A DNA stretch of 44,380 nt, from NCBI RefSeq assembly GCF_002081715.1, contig NZ_MUKP01000039.1, positions 1 through 44,380 on the forward strand, given 5' to 3'. This document shows, piece by piece, positions 1 through 8,074 of this stretch; positions within the stretch are counted from its first letter, which is position 1; each line of letters starts with the position of its first letter. The notes under the pieces are model-generated. The model saw nothing but the letters and a program-made list of their open reading frames with translations, had not been told where the DNA came from and searched no databases. Both the position numbers and the translations under genes were made by a program. The DNA comes from Nocardia donostiensis (GTDB lineage Bacteria; Actinomycetota; Actinomycetes; Mycobacteriales; Mycobacteriaceae).

Positions 1-20
1 TCGCGGCTCCGGCACGTGGG

Positions 21-443
21 TCAGCGGACGGCTTTTTTCACTCCGCCGATCATCTGGTTGATGAGGCCGCGGAGACCGATTTCGAGCACCTTGGCGGGCA
101 CGGGCAGCGACGGTTCCGACTCCATCGTGTACGAGACTCGGGTGCTGTCGTCACCGGCGTCGGCGAAAGTGATGATGCCGACGTGACGCTTCACCGGAGC
201 GCCTTTGACGATCTTGTATTCCATCCGCTCGCCCGGCACCAGCGCGGTGATCTCCTCGGTCACCCCGACCGGGCCGATACCGATCCGATGCTGCGCGCCG
301 ACACCCTCGCGTTCGGTCGTGCCGGGTTTGGTGAGCGTGACCTGGACCGGCATGAACGGGTCGATGCTCTCGCGCTCGGCGAACAGCTTGTACACAACCG
401 TACGTGGTGCGGCGATCACGGTCTCGACGGTGGCGCTGGCCAT
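21..443 (-). CDS. SRPBCC-family small-molecule binding protein
   Basis: A 140-residue protein that looks like the SRPBCC (START/polyketide-cyclase-like) fold. It opens with a short strand and helix (ATVETVIAAPRTVVYKLFAE), followed by alternating strands with conserved-looking positions such as the PGERMEYK turn, and ends in a long amphipathic helix ending GLINQMIGGVKKAVR that would close the hydrophobic pocket. No signal peptide or membrane segment is visible, so it is probably cytoplasmic. The length fits a single-domain family member. The family binds lipids, polyketides or other hydrophobic ligands, and the ligand cannot be told from sequence. It lies 84 bases downstream of the membrane protein gene at 528-989 on the same strand and is probably co-transcribed with it from the stress-type promoter at 999-1023. 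The family call is fairly sure; the function is unknown. Confidence 0.8.
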   Translation of the reverse strand: MASATVETVIAAPRTVVYKLFAERESIDPFMPVQVTLTKPGTTEREGVGAQHRIGIGPVGVTEEITALVPGERMEYKIVKGAPVKRHVGIITFADAGDDSTRVSYTMESEPSLPVPAKVLEIGLRGLINQMIGGVKKAVR

Positions 444-527
444 GGGATCTCCTCTTTCGGATACTGCTGCCCGGCAGCATACGGGGCCGCACTCGAATGG
501 TCGTGATCCACGTCTGCGACGGCCGGG

Positions 528-989
528 TCAGTCGTACATGGCGGCGAACGTTGCGGCCGTAACGAATCCGTACGCCAGATGCGGGACGATATCGCTGAGC
601 CAGTCGGCCGTATCCCACTGCCGGGGGTCGGAGACCCGCATCGCCGCCATCGGCATGCTCGTCGCGGCGATCGTGAGGACGGTGAGGCAGGCACCGGCCA
701 CGGGCGCCGAGGGCCCCCAGCCTGTAGCGCGGGACCAACCATAGGCGGCACCGACACCGACACCGGTCGCTGCGCCGAGTAAGGCCCCTGCACCCGTCAG
801 CCGGTTCTGCTGCTGCTCGGCGTCGCCCGGCACAGCTACACCGGCGAGCTCGGCCATCCGCTGGACGCTCTGCTCCGGTGTCCGGCTGGCCGGGCGGCCC
901 CGCACCAGCATGTCCAGGTAGGTCACCGCGTTCAGCGCCGCCGTACCCGCCGCGCCGGCCGCCGCTCCCCGCACGATGGTCTTCAGCAT
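528..989 (-). CDS. Small membrane protein of unknown function
   Basis: A 153-residue protein with three or four hydrophobic, Gly/Ala-rich stretches: near the N-terminus (IVRGAAAGAAGTAALNAVTY), in the middle (GAGALLGAATGVGVGAAYGW), then APVAGACLTVLTIAATSMP and the C-terminal HLAYGFVTAATFAAMYD. It is probably an integral membrane protein. I do not recognise a named family. I chose the ATG at 989 over the in-frame ATG at 1013 because the -10 element of a SigF-like promoter (999-1004) ends exactly 10 bases from 989. That is the same geometry as three other genes in this window, and 1013 would lie inside the promoter. The mRNA would then be leaderless. The SRPBCC gene follows on the same strand. 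Confidence 0.7.
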   Translation of the reverse strand: MLKTIVRGAAAGAAGTAALNAVTYLDMLVRGRPASRTPEQSVQRMAELAGVAVPGDAEQQQNRLTGAGALLGAATGVGVGAAYGWSRATGWGPSAPVAGACLTVLTIAATSMPMAAMRVSDPRQWDTADWLSDIVPHLAYGFVTAATFAAMYD

Positions 990-998
990 GCTGAGCGG

Positions 999-1023
999 GT
1001 GCCCGATCGGCATGCGGGCAAAC
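999..1023 (-). promoter_or_regulatory. SigF-like promoter for the membrane protein gene
   Basis: On the minus strand: GTTT (1023-1020), 15 bases, GGGCAC (1004-999). It differs from GGGTAT at two -10 positions, but spacing is exact and the -10 ends 10 bases before the ATG at 989, as in the leaderless cases at 3485, 25329 and 27735. Confidence 0.5.
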
Positions 1024-1041
1024 CGACCGGGTCCGCTGCCG

Positions 1042-1066
1042 GTTTACGCCCGGGTCCGGCGGGTAC
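1042..1066 (+). promoter_or_regulatory. SigF-like promoter for the DUF2795 gene
   Basis: GTTT (1042-1045), 15 bases, GGGTAC (1061-1066). It matches the mycobacterial SigF consensus at nine of ten positions. The predicted start leaves a leader of roughly 48 bases with a clear ribosome binding site before the ATG at 1121. Confidence 0.7.
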
Positions 1067-1120
1067 TGCGAGGCGGACACAACGGCCGGGCAAGACGGCC
1101 GCGACGGGCTGAGGAGGACC

Positions 1121-1441
1121 ATGATGGTGGCAACCGACGCCGGGCGAATCCGTAAGGCGTTGTCAGATGCCGACTTTCCTGCTGGCAAGGCGGATTTGGT
1201 GCGCTGCGCCACCCGCGCGGACGCCGACGACGATACGGTGCGCGCGCTGAATGCGATACCCCCGGTGTCGTATGCGAACGTAGGCGAAGTCTTGCAGTCG
1301 GTGAATCTGGAATCGGAGCGATCTCCGGCCGACCAGGCCGCGCAGCGCCGGACGCATACCTACCCCGGATTGGCCGAGCAGGAGAAGGACATCCCCGCGA
1401 ACCCCATCGTGGACGAGCTGGGCGAGAACCGGGGCAGTTGA
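1121..1441 (+). CDS. DUF2795 domain protein
   Basis: A 106-residue acidic, soluble protein. Residues about 9-60 match the DUF2795 pattern: a helix beginning IRKALSDADFPAGKADLV, then the acidic DADDDTVRALNAIP turn and a final helix ending VGEVLQSV. The remaining tail is polar and probably disordered. GAGGAGG at 1111-1117 ends just before the first ATG (1121); a second ATG at 1124 is equally usable. DUF2795 proteins are common in actinomycetes and often stress-associated, but no molecular role is established. A SigF-like promoter stands upstream at 1042-1066. The divergent promoter at 999-1023 suggests that this gene and the membrane protein respond to the same signal. Confidence 0.85.
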   Translation: MMVATDAGRIRKALSDADFPAGKADLVRCATRADADDDTVRALNAIPPVSYANVGEVLQSVNLESERSPADQAAQRRTHTYPGLAEQEKDIPANPIVDELGENRGS

Positions 1442-1496
1442 GATAGGCGGCCAGCGGAAAACAGGCGTCATCGCGCCAGCTGTGTCGGCCGAGGGC

Positions 1497-3485
1497 TCAT
1501 ACCGCGTAGGGGTAGGTTTCTCCCGGTTCCGCTGGTCCCCGGTGGGATATGCGGTCCAGCGGGGGCAGGGCGGTGGTTTCGTCGATGTGGATGAGGGCGT
1601 CGAACTGGTCTGCCGGGCGGGTGTGGAAATAGTGGCTGCGCCGTTCCGATTGTGGGCGGTAGACCACGCCGATGGCGCGTTCGAGTAGTGCAGAGCGCAG
1701 CGCTTCCGGCGTGGTGTCGGTATCGAAGCGCAGCAGGAACTGGTCGCGGTCGATGCCGTGCAGCAGGTTTTCCACGCTGCCGTCCAGCGACGGCTGCACG
1801 CGCATCGTCCTGGCCGGGCCGTCCCAGGCTTCGGCCGCGGTGACCGTCCCGGTGTGGGTGGAAAAACCGATGAGACGCGACGCGGTGGGGTGGCTTTGGC
1901 GGACCAGTTGGCCGAGGTTGAGTTCGCCAGCGGCGCCCATTTCGGTGGCGCGGGCGTCGCCGAGATGTGAGTTGTGCGCCCAGACCACGATCTTCGCCAT
2001 TCGGCCGAGCCGCTGTTCCAGATGCCGGCTCAAGGCGATGAGGGTGCGGAACATGTGCTGATCGCGCAGATTCCACGTCGATACCCGGGTGCCGAACATC
2101 ATCCGGTAGTACTCCTCGGCATCGGAGACCAGATGGGCGTTCTGTTCGGCGTAGAACCGCTCGTCGGGGTCGGCGCTGTCGTCGGTGGCGAGATGTTCGG
2201 TGGTGAGCCGCTGCATCTCGACCAGCTGCGCGACGACCTGATCCTCGCAGGATTCGCCCGCACCGAACGCCGCCGCGTATCCGTAACGCTGTTCGTCGGC
2301 GTGCCGGTCGAAACAGGCGTAGCGGTCGCGTGCCCGCCGCGCCGCGTCCGGGTCCACGCTTTCCAGATAGCTGATCACCTCGCCGGCCGAACGCCGCATA
2401 CTGTACAAGTCCAGGCCGTAGAAGCCGATCTGCTCCGCCCTTGACCTGGCATTGTGCTGTCGCAGCCAGGTGACGAAATCCCGGACCACGGTATTGCGCC
2501 ACATCCACGTCGGGAAACGTTCGAAATCGCGCAATGCCTGTTCGGCATCGGTATCGGTGCCCTGCCCGCGCACGAAACGGTTGACACGATAGGCATCGGG
2601 CCAGTCCGCCTCCACCGCGACCGCGCTGAAGCCCTTCTGCTCGATGAGCTTTCTGGTCATATTCGCGCGGGCAGCATAGAACTCGGTGGTGCCGTGGGAT
2701 GCTTCGCCGATCAGCACCAGCCTGGCGTCGCCGACCAGATCCAATAGCACGTCGTCGGGCGGTGTGCCGTCCGATACCGGGATGAGCACCTGGCGAATCG
2801 CGGCGTGGGGGTCGGGGCTTGCCATCGTGTCCTCGGGGTGCGCGGCCGAACGAGCGAGGAGTTCGCGTACCTGCTCATCGGTGGTCTGTTCGAAATCCCA
2901 ATACGAATTGCCGACCGCGTAGAACGGGGACGGTGTCGTCGCACACACCACTTCGTCCACTTGTTCCGCGAGTTCCTCGCAACTGGACTGCGGTGCGGCC
3001 GGCACCGCGACGACGAGTCTGGCCGGACCCAATCGGCGTAAAGCCCGGACCGCGGCGTGCATGGTCGCGCCGGTGGCGAGCCCGTCGTCGACCACGATGA
3101 CGGTGCGGCCCGCGATATCGACTATGGGGCGCTCACCCCGATATTCGCGCTCGCGGCGGTGCAGTTCGCGTTCCTCGATGCGGGTCACTCGTTCCAGCAC
3201 TTCGGCGTCCACATCCTCGGAGCGCAGGACGTCGTCGTTGGTGACGAGGACGCCGCCGCTGGCGATCGCGCCGAGGGCGAGTTCCGGGTTCGCCGGTGAG
3301 CCCAGTTTGCGGACCACCAGCACATCCAGCGGCGCCGCCAACGCTTCGGCGACCTCGTAGGCGACCGGCACCCCGCCGCGGGGCAGCGCCAGCACCACGA
3401 CATCGGGGTCATCACGGTATCGCGTCAGTAATCGGGCCAGGACTCGCCCGGCGTCGTTGCGGTCACGGAAAACACTCCTGGCCAT
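1497..3485 (-). CDS. Phosphoribosyltransferase-erythromycin esterase-like fusion (Rv2030c-like)
   Basis: A 662-residue two-domain protein. Residues about 1-215 are a type-I phosphoribosyltransferase with the PRPP-binding loop VIVVDDGLATGATM near 129-142 and PRGG near 36-39. Residues about 225-662 are an erythromycin-esterase-like domain with GEASHGTTEFY (E261, H264) and AVEADWPDAYRVNRF. The same arrangement occurs in M. tuberculosis Rv2030c, a dormancy-regulon protein of similar length (known). What the esterase-like half hydrolyses is unknown, so the name should not be read as proof of macrolide resistance. An internal Met near residue 221, between the domains, might allow separate translation of the second domain. 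A SigF-like promoter with its -10 ending 10 bases from the ATG predicts a leaderless mRNA. Domain calls are sure; the function is open. Confidence 0.92.
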   Translation of the reverse strand: MARSVFRDRNDAGRVLARLLTRYRDDPDVVVLALPRGGVPVAYEVAEALAAPLDVLVVRKLGSPANPELALGAIASGGVLVTNDDVLRSEDVDAEVLERVTRIEERELHRREREYRGERPIVDIAGRTVIVVDDGLATGATMHAAVRALRRLGPARLVVAVPAAPQSSCEELAEQVDEVVCATTPSPFYAVGNSYWDFEQTTDEQVRELLARSAAHPEDTMASPDPHAAIRQVLIPVSDGTPPDDVLLDLVGDARLVLIGEASHGTTEFYAARANMTRKLIEQKGFSAVAVEADWPDAYRVNRFVRGQGTDTDAEQALRDFERFPTWMWRNTVVRDFVTWLRQHNARSRAEQIGFYGLDLYSMRRSAGEVISYLESVDPDAARRARDRYACFDRHADEQRYGYAAAFGAGESCEDQVVAQLVEMQRLTTEHLATDDSADPDERFYAEQNAHLVSDAEEYYRMMFGTRVSTWNLRDQHMFRTLIALSRHLEQRLGRMAKIVVWAHNSHLGDARATEMGAAGELNLGQLVRQSHPTASRLIGFSTHTGTVTAAEAWDGPARTMRVQPSLDGSVENLLHGIDRDQFLLRFDTDTTPEALRSALLERAIGVVYRPQSERRSHYFHTRPADQFDALIHIDETTALPPLDRISHRGPAEPGETYPYAV

Positions 3486-3494
3486 ATTTCGGCC

Positions 3495-3519
3495 CTACCC
3501 GGAGCTGGGGTGCAGAAAC
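3495..3519 (-). promoter_or_regulatory. SigF-like promoter for the PRT-esterase fusion
   Basis: On the minus strand: GTTT (3519-3516), 15 bases, GGGTAG (3500-3495). The -10 ends 10 bases before the ATG at 3485, so transcription should begin at or within a few bases of the start codon. Confidence 0.7.
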
Positions 3520-3661
3520 GTCGCTTTTCGAAAACCGACCGGAATGGCGGAACGGCGGCCACGTCGAGGGAATACCGGCAGGGGGAAGACAGGCGATATC
3601 TCTGGTAGCAGGGGTACGCACCGCGGGAGCTGCGCTACCGACCGGAAAGAGAGCTTCTGTG

Positions 3662-3736
3662 TCAGGGAGCGACGAGAAGTCTCCAGAGATGACCGATGAA
3701 TTCTGCAATGATACCGATCACTTCGAGAATCACCAT
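3662..3736 (-). CDS. 24-residue hydrophobic peptide
   Basis: A very short ORF: ATG (3736), 24 codons, TGA (3664-3662). A strong ribosome binding site, AAGGAG at 3747-3742, sits five bases before the start. The peptide begins MVILEVIGIIAEFIGHL and ends RLLVAP. It is almost wholly hydrophobic with two Glu, one His and one Arg, so it would form one membrane-associated helix. I recognise no family. It could be a small membrane peptide that modulates a partner, or a leader peptide. The strong Shine-Dalgarno sequence and clean start make translation plausible. No SigF-like motif lies directly upstream. Conservation in related genomes would decide whether it is real. Confidence 0.5.
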   Translation of the reverse strand: MVILEVIGIIAEFIGHLWRLLVAP

Positions 3737-4023
3737 GGTGGCTCCTTACGCGTTACTGAAAACATCGGTAACTAGGGAATTGCTTTGTCGATCAAAGGGT
3801 GAACTCTATGGTTCTAAGAATATAATTGCGCATTATTTTCTGATACATGGTTCGGCGGGGAAGCTGTCTCCGCTCTCTCCGGCGGCGCAACCGGTTCATG
3901 GCTCGGTGCGGTAGTTGCTCGTTTTCTGCCGTAAGCCAGCTGAATTATCACGGTGACGTATGTGCTGCGGGGTTGCGGCGCGCCTCCACCGGTGGTCGAG
4001 GGTTTACCGCGATCATCGGCGTC
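3737..4023. other. A+T-rich intergenic region before steA
   Basis: This stretch separates the leftward 24-residue ORF from steA. About 3750-3850 is clearly A+T-rich compared with the rest of the window and holds TATAAT at 3821-3826 on the plus strand. TTGTCG (3785) followed 16 bases later by TATGGT (3807) is another possible promoter. Either could drive steA-steB. An open frame continues upstream of 4024 in the steA frame as far as 3847, but it has no similarity to SteA and probably is not translated. No repeat or mobile element is visible. Confidence 0.4.
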
Positions 4024-5235
4024 ATGAAGATGCTGGGGTTGTTGTCGAAGAACACCGAGACGCTGCCCGGCCGGACCGGAATAGCCCGGGTCGACCGCAA
4101 CACACGGCGTCTGCTGGAGCGGGTCGGCCCGGGGGATGTGGCCGTGCTCGACGAGATGGATATGGACCGCCTGACGGCCGAACGTCTGGTGGCGGCCGGG
4201 GTGGTGGCGGTGATCAACACTTCGCCGTCCATTTCGGGACGCTACCCGAATCTGGGGCCGCAAATACTGGTCGCCCACCGGATCCTGTTGCTGGATACGG
4301 TCAGTTCCGACGCATTCGGCAAAATCAAGGATGGGACCAAGGTCCGCATCAACGGCGGTGTCGTCTACGCCGACCGGCTGATCAAGAAGGAACCCGAGGT
4401 CCTCGTCGAGGGGATCGAGCTCAGCGACAGCGCCATCGCCGACCGTATGATCGAAGCACGCAACGGCCTGACCGCCCATCTCGAGGCGTTCGCCGGTAAT
4501 ACCATCGAGTTCGTCCACACCGAATCAGCGCTGCTCATCGACGGTATCGGCGTCCCGGAACTGGATCTGGACATGCAGGGGCGCCAGGTGGTGGTGGTCG
4601 GCGACGGGCCAGGACACGCCGAGGATTTGGCACGGCTCAAACCGTTCGTGCAGGAGTACGCGCCGATCATGGTCGGGGTGGGATGCGGCGCCGATACGCT
4701 CATGCGCGCCGGATACCGGCCGGACCTGATCGTGGGCGACCCCGACGACATCACCACCAAAACCCTGAAATGCGGTGCCGAGGTGATCCTGCCCGCCGAT
4801 ACCGACGGCCGCGCCACAGGTTTGGAGCGGATTCAAGACCTCGGGATCGGTGCGACCACCTTCCCGTCGTCCGGGGCAGCCGCTGATCTGGCGCTGCTGT
4901 TGGCGCACCATCACGGCGCTGCCCTGATCGTCACCGCGGGCGCGGCCGCATCCCTGGACGAGTTCTTCGACCGTGGCCGCCGCGACAGCAACCCGGCGAC
5001 CTTCCTGACCCGGTTGAAGGTCGGCACGACCTTGATGGACGCCAAGGCGGTGGCCACGCTCTATCCCGGCCGGATCCACGGCACCGCTGTCGCGCTGGTC
5101 GTGCTCGCGGCGCTGATCACGGTGATCGTGGCCGTTCTGGCGTCCGACAACGGCAGTGAGGTGCTGAGCTGGGCGAGCCCCTACTGGCACCGTTTCGTGC
5201 TCTGGTTACCGGATCTACCCGGCGGCTTCTGGTGA
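4024..5235 (+). CDS. steA: SteA-like envelope/cytokinetic protein (Rv1697-like)
   Basis: A 403-residue homologue of M. tuberculosis Rv1697 and Corynebacterium SteA. The opening TGIARVDRNTRRLLERV and the long central region (SPSISGRYPNLGPQ, LVAHRILLLD, GLTAHLEAFAGNTIEFVHTE, YRPDLIVGDPDDI) follow that family closely. The middle and C-terminal parts resemble the thiamin-pyrophosphokinase-like fold. One membrane helix (VALVVLAALITVIVAVLAS) near the C-terminus anchors the protein. In Corynebacterium, SteA and SteB form a membrane complex needed for normal cell separation and envelope integrity (known). The start at 4024 is chosen by alignment with Rv1697. It has no good ribosome binding site, so the in-frame ATG at 4030 is possible. 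The gene overlaps steB by four bases. Confidence 0.88.
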   Translation: MKMLGLLSKNTETLPGRTGIARVDRNTRRLLERVGPGDVAVLDEMDMDRLTAERLVAAGVVAVINTSPSISGRYPNLGPQILVAHRILLLDTVSSDAFGKIKDGTKVRINGGVVYADRLIKKEPEVLVEGIELSDSAIADRMIEARNGLTAHLEAFAGNTIEFVHTESALLIDGIGVPELDLDMQGRQVVVVGDGPGHAEDLARLKPFVQEYAPIMVGVGCGADTLMRAGYRPDLIVGDPDDITTKTLKCGAEVILPADTDGRATGLERIQDLGIGATTFPSSGAAADLALLLAHHHGAALIVTAGAAASLDEFFDRGRRDSNPATFLTRLKVGTTLMDAKAVATLYPGRIHGTAVALVVLAALITVIVAVLASDNGSEVLSWASPYWHRFVLWLPDLPGGFW

Positions 5236-6176
5236 TCTCCCTCCGCCAGCACGCCGTTTCCCTGGTCGCGGTGTTCCTGGCGCTCGCGGTCGGGGTGGTG
5301 CTCGGCGCCCAGACGCCGGCCGCTGCTCTGCTGTCGGGGCTGCGTTCCGACAGCGACCAGCTGCGGCACCAGCTCGCCGCTGCCCAGGAACGCAACAGCG
5401 AGCTGACCGACCACCTCGACAGCACGGACGCTTTCATCGCTCGTTCGGCGGGCCGTATCCTGGCCGGTTCCCTCGCCGACCGCAGTGTCGTCGTGTTCAC
5501 CGCCCCGGACGCCGTCCCGGCCGACCTGGAGGGCCTCGCCTCCGCGTTACAGAGCTCCGGTGCCGTGATCACCGGCCGGATCGCTTTGACCGACGCCTTC
5601 CTCGACGCCACCGAGGGCGACCGGATGCGCACCGTACTCACCAATGTCATCCCGGCGGGCGCCCAACTGCGCACCGGGGCGATCGACCAGGGGAGCCTGG
5701 CAGGCGATCTGCTCGGCCAGGTGCTGCTTCTCGACCCGGGAAACGGGGGAGCCCGCAGCACGCCGCAGGAACTCGCCCTCGCCGTGGAAACACTGCGCGG
5801 CGGCGGGTTCCTCGCCTACGGCGATACGCCTGTGCGGCCCGCGCAGGCGGCAGTGATCCTCACCGGTGAAGGGCGGGAATCAGGGACCGGCAGCAGGGGC
5901 GCGAACCTGGCCCGTTTCGCGGGCGCGCTGCGGGCGCGTGGGGCCGGTGTTGTGCTTGCGGGCCGCGCAGGTGCGGCCGAGGACACGGGTGCGGTGGCCG
6001 CGATTCGCTCGGACGCGGCGTTGGCTGCGGCCGTCACCACGGTGGACAACATCGAACGTGGCATCGGCAGGGTCACCACAGCCCTCGCCCTGACCGAGCA
6101 GCTCGCGGGGCGCTCAGGTCGTTACGGCACGGGCGCGGGCGCCGCATCCCTCACCCTCACCACGCCTCCTGGCTGA
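5232..6176 (+). CDS. steB: SteB/MctB-like membrane-anchored coiled-coil protein (Rv1698-like)
   Basis: A 314-residue protein starting at the GTG inside GTGA, overlapping the steA stop. It has an N-terminal membrane helix (residues about 8-26, VSLVAVFLALAVGVVLGAQ), then a heptad-rich segment at about 36-65 (LRHQLAAAQERNSELTDHL) and a large extracytoplasmic domain. This is the architecture of Rv1698, described both as the copper-handling protein MctB and as the SteB partner of SteA (known). Tight coupling to steA supports the SteA-SteB complex role here. The C-terminal half is Gly/Ala-rich with no catalytic motif. No Cys cluster or His-rich segment supports direct copper binding. Confidence 0.87.
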   Translation: MISLRQHAVSLVAVFLALAVGVVLGAQTPAAALLSGLRSDSDQLRHQLAAAQERNSELTDHLDSTDAFIARSAGRILAGSLADRSVVVFTAPDAVPADLEGLASALQSSGAVITGRIALTDAFLDATEGDRMRTVLTNVIPAGAQLRTGAIDQGSLAGDLLGQVLLLDPGNGGARSTPQELALAVETLRGGGFLAYGDTPVRPAQAAVILTGEGRESGTGSRGANLARFAGALRARGAGVVLAGRAGAAEDTGAVAAIRSDAALAAAVTTVDNIERGIGRVTTALALTEQLAGRSGRYGTGAGAASLTLTTPPG

Positions 6177-6335
6177 GTACCGATGGGCTCAGGCGGGGTG
6201 GACAGCAAACCCGGGTCGTGTCGTGAAGCGCCGCACCGACCTGCGGGGTTGCCAGGGTGCGTCGCCGGTGCCCGTGGTGTGGCGATCGGTTGGCGGACCG
6301 TGCGTGGCAGTGGTATCGGTGGTGGGGTTTCGTGT

Positions 6336-6341
6336 TACCGT
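6336..6341 (+). promoter_or_regulatory. Predicted -10 element for leaderless pyrG
   Basis: TACCGT fits TANNNT and ends eight bases before the GTG at 6350. No ribosome binding site precedes the GTG, so pyrG is probably transcribed as a leaderless mRNA. I see no convincing -35 element. Confidence 0.45.
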
Positions 6342-6349
6342 GAAGACCC

Positions 6350-8074
6350 GTGGGTCAAACACGGATTCAGGCGCGGACGGCAACCAAGCATATTTTCGTC
6401 AGCGGTGGTGTCGCCTCCTCACTCGGTAAGGGTCTTACCGCCTCCAGCCTCGGTCAATTGTTGACCGCGCGCGGTCTTCGGGTCACCATGCAGAAGCTGG
6501 ACCCGTACTTGAACGTCGATCCCGGCACCATGAATCCGTTCCAGCACGGAGAGGTGTTCGTCACCGAGGACGGTGCGGAAACCGATCTCGACGTCGGGCA
6601 TTACGAGCGTTTCCTGGACCGGGACCTGTCGCGGGACGCCAACGTCACCACCGGGCAGATCTACTCGTCGGTTATCGCGAAGGAACGCCGCGGGGAATAT
6701 CTGGGCGACACCGTGCAGGTCATCCCGCATATCACCGACGAGATCAAGTCCCGCATCCTCGCCATGCGCGGCCCGGACCTGCAGGGTCAGGAACCCGATG
6801 TGGTGATCACCGAGATCGGCGGCACGGTCGGCGATATCGAATCCCAGCCGTTCCTGGAGGCCGCCCGGCAGATCCGCCACGATGTGGGCCGCGACAACGT
6901 GTTCTTCCTGCATGTCTCGCTGGTGCCCTACCTTGCGCCGTCCGGGGAGCTCAAAACCAAACCGACTCAGCATTCGGTGGCCGCGCTGCGCAGTATCGGC
7001 ATCCAGCCCGATGCGCTCATTCTGCGCTGCGACCGTGAGGTCTCCCAAGGTCTCAAAGGCAAGATCGCGCTGATGTGCGATGTGGAGGCCGACGCCTGCA
7101 TCTCCACCCCGGACGCGCCGTCCATCTACGACATCCCCAAGGTGCTGCACCGGGAAGGGCTGGACGCATACGTGGTGCGCAAGCTCGGGTTGCCGTTCCG
7201 GGATGTGGACTGGACGGTGTGGGGTGATCTGCTGGATCGGGTGCATTCGCCGCGGGAAACGGTCGAGGTCGCGCTTGTCGGCAAATATGTCGACCTGCCG
7301 GACGCGTACCTGTCGGTGACCGAGGCATTGCGCGCGGGTGGGTTCGCCTCCCGGGCGAAGGTGCAGATCCGCTGGGTGCAGTCCGACGACTGCGAAACAC
7401 CTGCGGGCGCGCAAGCGGCGCTGCGCGATGTGGACGCGGTGCTGATCCCCGGTGGTTTCGGCATCCGCGGTATCGAGGGCAAGGTCGGCGCCATCCGCTA
7501 CGCCCGCACCCGCGGGCTGCCGCTGCTCGGCTTGTGCCTCGGCTTGCAGTGCATGGTGATCGAGGCGGCCCGTTCGGTCGGACTCACCGGCGCCAACTCG
7601 GCCGAGTTCGAAGCCGACACCGAGCACCCGGTGATTTCCACGATGGCCGACCAGAAGCAGGCGGTCGCCGGGGAAGCCGACCTCGGCGGCACCATGCGGC
7701 TCGGCGCTTATCCGGCGGTTCTGGAAAAGGGTTCGGTGGTGGCCCGCGCCTACGGCGCCGACCAGGTGTCCGAACGGCACCGCCACCGTTACGAGGTGAA
7801 CAACGCCTACCGTGACCGGATCGCCGCGAGCGGCCTGAAATTCAGCGGCACCTCCCCGGACGGGCTGCTGGTCGAGTTCGTGGAACTGCCCGCCGACAAA
7901 CATCCGTTCTTCGTCGGCACCCAGGCCCACCCGGAACTCAAGAGCCGCCCGACCCGGCCGCATCCGCTGTTCGCCGAACTCATTGTCGCGGCCCTGAAAT
8001 ACAAAGCCGCCGAACGGCTTCCGGTCGATATTCCGGGTGAGGGCTTGGCCTCCACCGCGGAAAAGGCGTCGTAG
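6350..8074 (+). CDS. pyrG: CTP synthase
   Basis: A 574-residue CTP synthase, which aminates UTP to CTP using ATP and glutamine. The N-terminal synthetase domain (about 12-285) carries the nucleotide-binding SGGVASSLGKG (18-28), DPYLNVDPGTMNPFQHGEVF (51-70) and the EIGGTVGDIES motif (155-165). The C-terminal class-I glutamine amidotransferase domain (about 305-550) has its nucleophile Cys396 in LGLCLGLQC and the His527/Glu529 pair in AHPE, so both half-reactions should work. Length and motifs are normal for the family. It starts at a GTG without a ribosome binding site, probably leaderless, and ends one base before the NUDIX gene, in the same order as mycobacterial Rv1699-Rv1700. Confidence 0.98.
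   Translation: MGQTRIQARTATKHIFVSGGVASSLGKGLTASSLGQLLTARGLRVTMQKLDPYLNVDPGTMNPFQHGEVFVTEDGAETDLDVGHYERFLDRDLSRDANVTTGQIYSSVIAKERRGEYLGDTVQVIPHITDEIKSRILAMRGPDLQGQEPDVVITEIGGTVGDIESQPFLEAARQIRHDVGRDNVFFLHVSLVPYLAPSGELKTKPTQHSVAALRSIGIQPDALILRCDREVSQGLKGKIALMCDVEADACISTPDAPSIYDIPKVLHREGLDAYVVRKLGLPFRDVDWTVWGDLLDRVHSPRETVEVALVGKYVDLPDAYLSVTEALRAGGFASRAKVQIRWVQSDDCETPAGAQAALRDVDAVLIPGGFGIRGIEGKVGAIRYARTRGLPLLGLCLGLQCMVIEAARSVGLTGANSAEFEADTEHPVISTMADQKQAVAGEADLGGTMRLGAYPAVLEKGSVVARAYGADQVSERHRHRYEVNNAYRDRIAASGLKFSGTSPDGLLVEFVELPADKHPFFVGTQAHPELKSRPTRPHPLFAELIVAALKYKAAERLPVDIPGEGLASTAEKAS

Noticed and set aside
1497..3485. Macrolide-resistance gene
   Set aside because: The esterase-like domain belongs to the chromosomal Rv2030c-type fusion, which is not known to give macrolide resistance.
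3463..3708. 81-codon open frame between the fusion gene and the short peptide
   Set aside because: It has no ribosome binding site or similarity and runs through the SigF-like promoter of the fusion gene.
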